Source: Trachelipus rathkii (taxonomy: Eukaryota; Arthropoda; Malacostraca; Isopoda; Trachelipodidae). From it: DNA of 26,095 nt. The notes under the pieces were generated by a model. It made no database searches, was not told the DNA's origin, and was given only the letters and a program-made list of their open reading frames with translations. Positions 1 through 6,676 of the stretch are shown in pieces. Both the position numbers and the translations under genes were made by a program. The DNA lies in assembly GCA_015478945.1 (NCBI GenBank), contig JABUQX010022244.1:1-26095 (forward strand), written 5' to 3'. How positions within the stretch are numbered: the stretch's first letter is position 1; every line of letters begins with the position of its first letter.

Positions 1-17
1 CCGGAAATTAAAAAAAA

Positions 18-160
18 ATTAAAAAAATAACGGCTTTTTAAAAAATATAAATTGTTAAATTGTTGAAAAATGTTGCAGTTTTTTGATAAAATACAAGATG
101 CGCTTACTTCCGAGTGAGACGTGGGAATAGGTGCCGGAATGTTGATTTTTTGTTTTTTTT
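18..160. repeat. AT-rich dispersed repeat, copy 1
   Basis: This stretch is similar over its whole length to 1027-1163. Both run through a 'ggctttttaaaaa'-like start, an 'aaattgttaaa' block, a 'cgttttttga'-like block, a 'tactt/ctcctta' block and end in 'gttgattttttt'. By eye the similarity is roughly two-thirds identity with small indels. No coding capacity is visible. It lies at the window edge, so its true start may be outside. Confidence 0.55.
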
Positions 161-194
161 ACAATACGATACACCTCATGGATGATTTAAAAGA

Positions 195-400
195 ACAAGA
201 AAGATATTGATAGAGGGAGTTCTTGGCCTACGGGTACGAACATACTCGAGGTGGGACTTCGTCCCCCCCTCTGTCCTCCCGTCGGCTCGAAACCCCTAGA
301 AAGGATATAAAAAAGAAAAAATAATATATTCTCTCAACGGTCTTTTGGCACTTTTTCGTTCTCGAGACAATGAGCAGCTTTCCAAGGTCACTTTTTGCGT
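195..400 (+). promoter_or_regulatory. LTR-promoter-like block, copy 1 (TATA box)
   Basis: A GC-rich block runs into 'ggctcgaaacccctagaaaggatataaaaaag' (in pieces: GGCTCGAAACCCCTAG, then the TATA box at about 305-314). About 30 bases downstream comes a pyrimidine-rich 'ctctcaacggtcttt' leader. The same order of blocks recurs at 4118-4270: 'cggcctacggg', 'ctcgaggt', 'cggct(c)gaacccc', 'aaaggatataaaaa', then a 'cgtcttt' and 'ctcgacaa' leader. A promoter plus leader conserved between dispersed copies suggests the U3/R part of an LTR retrotransposon or another mobile promoter. No LTR boundaries, primer-binding site or gag-pol were found, so the class is inferred. Confidence 0.45.
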
Positions 401-540
401 GCCTGGATTTTTACCTAATATTACATAGGAGTTATTAATAAATATTAGAATAAAAGATAATTTTTTTTTAATTTCCTTCGACCTTGAGACCTTCACACGT
501 TAATGTATTTATTTTGTCCTGTAGATGTTAATAGTATTTT

Positions 541-592
541 TTTTTTTTTAGTTTTTACACCTGCTGAACTTTTCGGGATGCTGGCAATATTT
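541..592 (-). repeat. Fragment of the poly(A)-tailed repeat
   Basis: A poly(T) run is followed by 'ttttacacctgctgaac' and 'cgggatgctggcaat', then directly by (TA)n. The last part matches the end of the better copy at 10030-10138, which finishes 'gaggctggcat' and also runs straight into (TA)n. This is a short, diverged fragment. Confidence 0.35.
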
Positions 593-925
593 AATATATA
601 ATATATATATATATTTATTATATATATATATATATATGATATATATAATTCACAATATATTTATATTCCTTTAATAGATAATATATGGTTCTGTAGAGTT
701 TCCTTCGCATATATTATTTATATTATCTTTTTATATATATTTATATATATATATATATATATATAATAGTATTACAATATATATAATATTTAACATATAT
801 ATTATATATATATATATATATATAATATATATAATATATATATATATATCATATATAATATATATATATATAATATATATATATATTATTTATATATATA
901 TCTATATATATATCTATTGGTCAGC
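588..925. repeat. Imperfect (TA)n array
   Basis: About 340 bases are almost wholly A and T, in alternating TA/AT runs broken by TAATAT slips and a short non-repetitive island near 660-730. Repeat fragments of the poly(A) family abut it on both sides. Confidence 0.9.
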
Positions 926-1026
926 ATCCGAAGAGGCTAGGCATGTATAAAAAACTATAACAGCTACATGAAATAAAACATTTTTTTAAATTTAGGAGAC
1001 ATTTTTATCCATGTTTTTAAAAAAAT
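905..1026 (+). repeat. Poly(A)-tailed repeat, diverged copy
   Basis: It reads 'ggtcagcatcc gaagaggctaggcat', then 'aaaaactataacagctacatg', then 'ataaaacattttttt' and an A-rich end. The blocks match in order the consensus seen at 1192-1440 and, on the other strand, 9876-10138 (GCCAGCCTC, AGAAGAGCCACATCC, AAAACTACAATAGCTACA, AATACATT). It starts exactly where the (TA)n array ends. Confidence 0.5.
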
Positions 1027-1163
1027 AAAATAGCGCTTTTTGAAAAATTTAAAATTGTTAAACTGATGGAGAGCTGTATGATAACATCGTTTTTTGAGAA
1101 TTACGAAGTAGCTCCTTACGAGAAAGCCGCGCAGAAGTTGCCAAATTTTGATTTTTTTTTCAA
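1027..1163. repeat. AT-rich dispersed repeat, copy 2
   Basis: This is the second copy of the repeat at 18-160, in the same orientation. It sits directly downstream of a poly(A)-family fragment, so the two may be modules of one longer element. No coding capacity is visible. Confidence 0.55.
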
Positions 1164-1191
1164 CTAAAGAATACTCCAAGGGTAAAACTTA

Positions 1192-1440
1192 AGGATGACA
1201 GATCGGGGGGGCCAGCTCTAGAAGAGCCACATCCATATCTCAAAAACTAAGCATACAAAGGGAAATCCTGGCAAATTTTACCGAGGGAATACTGTAAAAA
1301 AAAAAAAAGAAAAAAAAAAAATTTAAATCATATTAGAACTACAATAGCTACAAGGAATAAAGGAATACATTTTTGGATCTTGTAAAATTTTAGTTAGGAA
1401 ATGGTAAAAAAAAAAAAAAAAACAACAAAAATTAAACAAA
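1192..1440 (+). repeat. Dimeric poly(A)-tailed repeat
   Basis: Two tandem units each end in an A tract. Unit 1 runs from 'ccagctctagaagagccaca' through 'tatctcaaaaacta' and 'cctggcaaattttacc' to an A/G-interrupted A tract at about 1297-1320. Unit 2 runs from 'gaactacaatagctacaagg' through 'aatacatttttggatc' and 'aaattttagttaggaaatgg' to a 17-A run at about 1405. The same dimer is found on the minus strand at 3890-4129 and 9876-10138. The A tails and dimeric layout suggest a SINE-like retroposon. I see no clear pol III A and B boxes, so the class is open. Confidence 0.6.
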
Positions 1441-1484
1441 AATGGCTTTTTTTGGGGGGGGGGGAGCTTGGGACTAGTAATATC

Positions 1485-1640
1485 AGGCTGCGGAGTCGGG
1501 TCGGAGTCCGTGGAGTCTTGCCAATTTTTCCCGGAGTGGAGTCGCAGTCGAAAACTCCTGTGCAGTGGAGTCGGAGTCGGAGTCTATAACCTGTGTAAGT
1601 GGAGGTCGGAGTCGGAGTCGAGTCCGAAAAATTTTATCGA
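1485..1640 (+). mobile_element. GGAGTC-hexamer element, left end
   Basis: It begins CAGGCTGC at 1485 and continues into degenerate tandem GGAGTC hexamers, then 'gagtccgaaaaattttatcg'. The mirrored terminus GCAGCCTG occurs at 3369-3376 after another GGAGTC-rich stretch. The 8-base inverted termini and subterminal hexamers resemble a hAT-type DNA transposon. Flanks are AGTAATAT on the left and GTATATAT on the right, an imperfect 8-base match if one base is lost. This may instead be two partial copies in the same orientation. Confidence 0.45.
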
Positions 1641-1649
1641 ATTTTTTTT

Positions 1650-2385
1650 ATTTTTTACTTCCTTATTATATAATTTTGTTAAGGGTTTTATTATTTAATT
1701 CTCAACTGAATATATTTTCAATTAGTTATTAAATTTTATTAATTGCGGTAAATTTCTTCATCAAATTTTCGAGTTGACATGGTGTTATGCTCTGTAAACT
1801 AAAATTTTCACGATAGATTCTTTGTAATAGTTGGTGAATAGGATCCATAGTTCATATACGGACCATTATCAGTGGGTTTGATATGCATTTAAGATAATGA
1901 GCGTCAGATTACATTGATTTTTGATGTCTAAAAAACAGACAGCAGTTATTAAACACTAAGTTTGTTGTGATTTTAAGCATAGAAAATCTTGATTCTATTC
2001 GTGACTGATAGTGTATATGATTATTAAAATTATTGTGAGGGTGTCGTCGACATACTTATGTAAATACGGGGTTAAGTTGTTTGTTTCACGGAAGGATTTT
2101 GTTTTCCAGGATTGGGACATATAGAGTCCAGGCAAATGGGTCCAGAGTGTGAGCCCCATGGCATCCCAAGTTTGTAGATATATGTTTCTTTAAATTTAAA
2201 CGGTTTTTGAGTAAAACATAATTTATAAAAGGTTCCTACATATGTTGTTCGATATTTCGTGTGGGTAGGTTTATTTTGAGTGATACCTTCTTTATTATTA
2301 TGTCTCGTATCAAGAACGGTTTAATTTTATGAACAAAGATTCTACCTCAAGTGAGGCGAATATATTAGTGGCTTCAAGTTTTTAA
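1650..2385 (-). pseudogene. Penelope-like element reverse transcriptase relic
   Basis: Read on the minus strand and allowing several frameshifts, the order of motifs fits a Penelope-like RT. LEVESLF (about 2331-2351) corresponds to the motif-A 'D-V-x-S-L-F' block. PFKFKETYIYKLGMPWGS (ending near 2150) matches the 'GxxMGS' block. YVDDTLTI (YVDD codons at 2043-2054) is the catalytic box. FLDIK (near 1925), PTDNG (near 1865) and FDEEIYR (about 1745-1765) match the thumb that follows in this family. The catalytic aspartates remain but frames are broken throughout, so it is dead. The GIY-YIG domain expected further downstream is missing, cut off near 1650 by the GGAGTC element. A separate relic at 21521-22275 keeps that other half. 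The N-terminal extent past 2385 is uncertain. Confidence 0.65.
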
Positions 2386-2642
2386 GTTTGATAATTTTAA
2401 TAATGTTTCATTATTTGAATTTAATTATTGCAAGTTATTAGATTGTCGGATAATGACTGTTCAGATTTGGGCATTCTCGCTGTGTACCGTCGCAAAGTAT
2501 TACTTGAATAGGCTGCTCTAATAGTTACAATTTTCCAATGTAGGGCACAGGAAACCAAGAGTTTGCTAAAAAAAAATCCGTTCTTTTAAATTTTCAACAG
2601 AATTTTTTTTGTTTTTTATGTTCATAAGCGATTCTGTTTATG
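2386..2642. other. AT-rich stretch, possibly N-terminal part of the Penelope-like relic
   Basis: No clear motif was recognised. Because the RT relic is read leftward from 2385, this is where its upstream coding part would lie. The minus-strand translation has stops in every frame and only faint resemblance. Confidence 0.2.
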
Positions 2643-2779
2643 CCTTTTTATTATTATTATTTATTTTATTATATTATTATTATAATGAATATATTAATTA
2701 TTTATGTATATTTCATTATTATATTATTATTATTATTTATTATTAAAATTATTTTATTCAATATTATTTTATATTTATT

Positions 2780-2818
<39 letters not shown>

Positions 2819-2862
2819 TATTATTATTATATTATATTATTATTATATTATTTTATATATTG
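2643..2862. repeat. (TTA)n / (TAT)n trinucleotide array
   Basis: Roughly 220 bases consist of TTA/TAT triplets interrupted by short AT runs, purest at about 2780-2818. Apparent reading frames rich in Leu, Ile and Tyr here are just translated repeat. Confidence 0.9.
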
Positions 2863-3124
2863 AAACTGGAAGTATTAAACTGTTAATTTATAATGGCTGT
2901 TTTTAATATAAAATAAAATAAAATTTGCATTATAATTAGTTATACATTTGTTTGAATGAAATGATTATTTGTTTGTATGTGATTTGCGCCTATCATGGAT
3001 TTATGTCTTTACGTACTTATTATAGCATTTGAGATTAGATTCATTGGAAAAGTGTATATTATTTTTATTCTTCAAGCGGTGAAAAAAATTGTTTTGAAAC
3101 AAAAAAATGTTTTTTACCCTGTAA
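2863..3124. other. Unassigned AT-rich sequence
   Basis: No reading frame, repeat match or motif was found here. It lies between the trinucleotide array and the right-hand GGAGTC block. Confidence 0.3.
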
Positions 3125-3376
3125 CACTGTAAGCCTAATCTTGAGTCAGAGTCGAGATTTTTTGATTGACTGGCTGGAGTGAAGTTAGAGTCGGAGTTCG
3201 AAGTCGAAAATTTTTGTTGTAAGTGGAGTCGGAGTCGGAGTAGAGTCGAAAATTTTTGTTTTAAAAGTGGTTAGAATTTTTATTTTGATGGAGTCGGAGT
3301 GAAATCAAATTTTAATTATAAGAGAGTCCAAGTCGGGTCGGAGTCGAAAAATTTTTTATACGATTTTGGCAGCCTG
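3125..3376 (+). mobile_element. GGAGTC-hexamer element, right end
   Basis: It holds at least four degenerate repeats of a larger unit: two or three GGAGTC hexamers followed by GTCGAAAATTTTT (near 3203, 3247 and 3343). It ends 'cgattttggcagcctg', with GCAGCCTG at 3369-3376 the reverse complement of the left terminus at 1485. The hexamers run in the same direction as on the left, so only the outermost 8 bases are inverted. No transposase was found between the ends, so if it is one element it is non-autonomous. Confidence 0.45.
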
Positions 3377-3377
3377 G

Positions 3378-3457
3378 TATATATATATATAAATATATAT
3401 ATATAGATATATATTATATATATGCTATATATATATTATATTATTATATATATATTT

Positions 3458-3501
<44 letters not shown>

Positions 3502-3552
3502 ATATAATATTAATATATGATTATTATATATTATATATAATATTATTATTTG
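3378..3552. repeat. Imperfect (TA)n array
   Basis: Alternating TA runs with TAATAT slips start one base after the GCAGCCTG terminus. Confidence 0.9.
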
Positions 3553-3570
3553 TAAAGTATTACAAGGCAT

Positions 3571-3780
3571 TAGGGGGGTCGAGCCGAGGGGGAAAGGACA
3601 GGGGGACGTTTTCCATACCGTCGGGGATGGTTGCGGAAGGAACCCCGAGCACACACCACAAATAACAATAAGGGGGTTCCGGAGACCCTCCGGAGGGGGG
3701 AATTAGTCTCCCTGCAGCCCCGGAAAGCGAGAGACCCCGACTCCTGCCTCGGTGCGGGGTAATCCCTTGGGGTATTCTTT
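3571..3780 (-). repeat. GC-rich island, partly an inverted copy of the promoter-like block
   Basis: About 210 GC-rich bases stand out from AT-rich surroundings. Read on the minus strand, 3571-3608 gives a 'cgtccccctgtcctttcccc' run then 'ctcggctcgacccccctaa'. This aligns with 252-297 upstream of the TATA box in copy 1. The AAAGGATATAAAA segment is not kept here. The rest contains an inverted motif, 'ccggagaccctccgg', and no open frame. Confidence 0.4.
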
Positions 3781-3889
3781 AGTTAAAAAACAAACAAAAT
3801 TTAATAGAAAGTCTATTTATTTAACGAGTAACCAATAAAAGGCTCTCTAATCATATTACAATATATTTAACTTATAAATTATTAACATA

Positions 3890-4129
3890 TTTTTTTTATT
3901 TTTTTTTTTTTTAATTTTTCTTATAAAGATTTTACAGGATCTTCAAATGTATTTCCTTTTATTTTGAAATGAAATATTTGGCACAATTATTTACTATCTT
4001 TTTTTTTTTTTTTACATTTTTCCGCACTAAATTAGACAGCATTCCCAGCTGTATTTCCTTTTCCGGTCGCTGTTGTAGTTTTGAGATTATGGATTGTGTG
4101 CTCTTTTAGAGGCTGACCGGTCGGGTTGT
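3890..4129 (-). repeat. Dimeric poly(A)-tailed repeat (minus-strand copy)
   Basis: Poly(T) runs near 3890-3912 and 3998-4013 each precede one unit. Unit at 3930-3990: 'ttttacaggatcttcaaatg'. Unit at 4014-4129: 'acatttttccgcactaaatt', 'cgctgttgtagttttgagat', 'gtgctcttttagaggctgac'. Read in reverse complement this is the same dimer as 1192-1440. Unlike the other copies it runs into the promoter-like block rather than a (TA)n array. Confidence 0.5.
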
Positions 4130-4347
4130 TCGGCCTACGGGGGAGACGACGGGGATTGTCCTCGAGGTCACGACTGTCCTCGTTCGGCTGAACCCCTAAA
4201 AAGGATATAAAAAGGATAGACTACACATCATTCCTCACCGTCTTTCCCTCTCCTCGACAAGTCGCGTAATCTATATAATATAGACACGAGCATATTTCTT
4301 TGTCAAACTGTCGGATTCACTGTAGACTATCTTTGTCGACGAGTTAC
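4118..4347 (+). promoter_or_regulatory. LTR-promoter-like block, copy 2, with TATA box and leader
   Basis: 'cggcctacgggggagacgac' leads to 'ggctgaacccctaaaaaggat' and the TATA box ATATAAAAAGG at about 4204-4214. A start near the pyrimidine-rich 'tcattcctcacc' about 30 bases downstream would give a leader ending at 'gagttaca|gtaagttc', a good 5' splice site at 4347/4348. The block is shared with 195-400. Either this is a mobile-element promoter alone, or one driving a spliced transcript into the open patch at 4985-5182. The latter is inference only. Confidence 0.4.
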
Positions 4348-4984
4348 AGTAAGTTCTAAAAATTCAAAGATATATACGTGAAGGCTTCGGAATTCTGAAA
4401 GACAAATTATTAAATTTTATTTTCTAGGTATGTGGCTATCTTTATAATTTATTTAGTAGAGAGATTAAAATCTGATTTTCTTCTTTTATCTAGTGGTCGA
4501 AGAAATTTAGCTCTGACATTAAAAGTATACAATATTAAAAATTTGTCTTCTTGATACAATTTAGTTTTCTGTGAGGTGAGTCATAAGTAGCGCTATAGTC
4601 ACTTTCTATTGCAATGTTGTTCTATGCTCATTCGGGATGTGGCTGGCTTAATATAACATATTATTTTTAGCTTAATAAATTTCACAATCTAACTGATTTG
4701 GTATAATTCGTCATATATGATCTAATCGTTAATTTCTTGAGTGATTATACGTATTATTACATAATATACTTTTGCACTACATGCTATTTATTTGTATGCG
4801 TGTAATTACTTTTCTCTATCACTACTGGACTGTAGCAATTCTATATTTTACAGTGAATCTGTATTGATAATTTACTTAATGTAGAAATAAGTGTGGATTA
4901 ATTATATGGTATTATCTATGCTAATAAAGAATTTTCGTAATTTTTTCCATTATTTATATGTAGGTGGCGTAATGATTGTTTCAG
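4348..4984. other. Unassigned AT-rich stretch, intron-like
   Basis: It starts with a GTAAGT donor-like hexamer and ends with 'tgattgtttcag' at 4973-4984, a reasonable 3' splice site. No reading frame, repeat match or known motif lies between. If the flanks are exons this is an intron of about 637 bases. Confidence 0.25.
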
Positions 4985-5182
4985 CAACCTATAGAAACTA
5001 GGTATATCAATGGATCTGTAAAAGTTTCTCAAAATAAAAACTATACAAAACATGACAGGGTAACTCGAGGGGCAAAGGGAAATACAATTGATAGTGGACG
5101 AACTTTCAGCTGGTTAGAAAAAATATTGTTTAAGTATATAGGAAAACATTATAGTCTTATAAAACCATGCAGGAAATTACAT
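4985..5182 (+). CDS. Candidate exon of unknown protein
   Basis: An open stretch of 66 codons lies between a 3' splice-like 'tgattgtttcag' and a 5' splice-like 'cataa|gtaagttgcag'. It begins QPIETRYINGSV, is basic, and contains SGRTFSWLEKILFKYIG near its end. Unlike most open frames in this window it is not microsatellite and not a recognisable transposon. I do not recognise the protein. There is no in-frame ATG near the start, and the frame upstream closes at once, so it would have to be an internal exon. The length is close to chance expectation in AT-rich DNA, which keeps confidence low. The promoter-like block at 4118-4347 lies upstream in the same direction. Confidence 0.3.
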
Positions 5183-5480
5183 AAGTAAGTTGCAGGTAAA
5201 GTATAAACATGAAAGGAACTATATCTCTGTATTGGTAAATCCCTGGGGTTAAATATTCTTACATTGTAAGGGAGCTAAAATGTTGAACAATAATAAAGGG
5301 AAACAATTATTGGGGTTTAAATTTCTATTATGCTCTAGTATGTAATTAATTATGAAAGGTGATAGGCTCATTATTGCTAGATCGTTTTTTAATAAAGTAC
5401 TACCGTTCACATACCATTCTACATAAGACCTTTCTATAATCACATTTGTTATTATTGTATATACCGGTGAACCAGAAAAA
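5183..5480. other. Unassigned AT-rich sequence with a 64-codon minus-strand frame
   Basis: Positions 5249-5443 are open on the minus strand, starting at an ATG, with an uncharacterised hydrophobic sequence (for example YVEWYVNGSTLLKNDL). No family is recognised. Chance is a sufficient explanation. Confidence 0.2.
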
Positions 5481-5541
5481 TAACGCTCTCCTTCAGCAGC
5501 TGTGTTGAGAATCGGGTCATGGTATTACGTCGTGTGTATAT

Positions 5542-5724
5542 ATGTGTATAGGGTTCCGTGATGAGGTATTATCGGCCCTTCGGGAGCAGTGTCTCTCACG
5601 GTTGAATTCCTCTAGAACATTGTGTGGCTCATTAATGCAGTCTCTTGCAGGAGTCTTACCGCTCCGCTGCCGACCTCCATGCCATCGTCTATCGCGGATT
5701 TTATATTCTCAATCTACTATATAG
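5542..5724 (+). CDS. GC-balanced coding-like patch, unidentified
   Basis: This patch has near-normal base composition inside very AT-rich DNA. One frame reads FRDEVLSALREQCLSRLNSS and remains open to 5724. A second, overlapping frame is open from a splice-like 'cagtctcttgcag' at about 5650 and reads ESYRSAADLHAIVYRGFYI. Only one can be real. Neither matches a family I know. It could equally be a fragment of an unidentified repeat. Confidence 0.2.
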   Translation: MCIGFRDEVLSALREQCLSRLNSSRTLCGSLMQSLAGVLPLRCRPPCHRLSRILYSQSTI

Positions 5725-6283
5725 ATATAGTTCTATTCTAATTCTACTTTCGTCACGCTTATATACACATATATTTATAATCATACACATACACTACACT
5801 ATTTGTACGCATACGTTAATACTAGTAATAAGACTACAGAAGTGCTTCTTATAATTATGTAGCAACTATATAATATAACGCCTTAACTATTACTTAAATA
5901 TTATATTCCATATTACTATTATTTTGAAATGATGAATAACTATTTATATACTCATACTTATATACGCACGTTCGAAAGATTTATTAGAATATAATATGTA
6001 TTCTTAAATATATATACTTTGTATCATATATAATACATAATCATAATATATCTTATAATAATATATATTTTATAAATCCTATCTCTAATATATACGTTAC
6101 TATATATATTTATATATATATATAATATTATGAATTGATGTAATTATAATAATTAATATATTATAAAATATATATATATATATTAAATATATAATATATA
6201 TATATCGTTATAGTATATATATATAGTATATATATTATTATATTATATATATAATAAATTAATTATCGTATATATATATATAT
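5725..6283. repeat. AT-rich sequence grading into (TA)n
   Basis: No coding signal is present. The first part is mixed low-complexity AT sequence. From about 6000 it becomes dominated by TATATA and TAATAT runs. Confidence 0.7.
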
Positions 6284-6449
6284 AAGAGGAGGGGGGGAGG
6301 AGGGAGCGGGGGGACGAGGAGGCAGGGGGAACGGGGACGGAGAAATGGGGCGGTCGATGAACAAAGAGAGGGGGTGAGGGGAGAACTGGAGGAGCGAAGA
6401 AGGGAGAAGGAGCGGGAAGGAGGAGGGGAAGAAGGGGAAGCGGGGGAAG
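6284..6449 (+). other. Polypurine tract, G-rich
   Basis: About 165 bases are nearly pure A and G, with only scattered C and T. The tract holds many runs of three to seven G (for example near 6291, 6308, 6325 and 6346). It lies between two (TA)n-rich stretches with sharp edges. Such tracts can in principle form triplex (H-DNA) or G-quadruplex structures. No function can be read from the sequence. Confidence 0.8.
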
Positions 6450-6676
6450 TTAGTCTATGTAGTAACTACGGTCGTATCTCTCATGTATCTTTGGTATTAT
6501 ATCTTAGTAATCTGCTACTATCGTAATAAATATATAGTATACTGTATAAGTATATATATATAATAAATATATATTTGTTTATATAGTAAGATATATAAGC
6601 ATATATATAGTTATATGTAATATATTTATTATATATATATATATAAAAGTATATTATTATTATTGATATATATATA
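6450..6676. repeat. Short AT-rich spacer and (TA)n array
   Basis: About 70 bases of ordinary sequence are followed by TATATA runs that end where the 3' end of LINE copy A begins. Confidence 0.8.

Noticed and set aside
1401..1698. Gly-Val-Ser-rich frames over the hexamers
   Set aside because: They are translations of the GGAGTC repeat.
2640..2906. Hydrophobic 60- and 88-codon frames rich in Tyr, Leu and Ile
   Set aside because: They are translations of the (TTA)n array, not membrane proteins.
195..4270. One LTR retrotransposon with the two promoter-like blocks as its 5' and 3' LTRs
   Set aside because: The interval holds no gag or pol traces of LTR type and is filled with other elements; the blocks are too diverged and no LTR ends were found.
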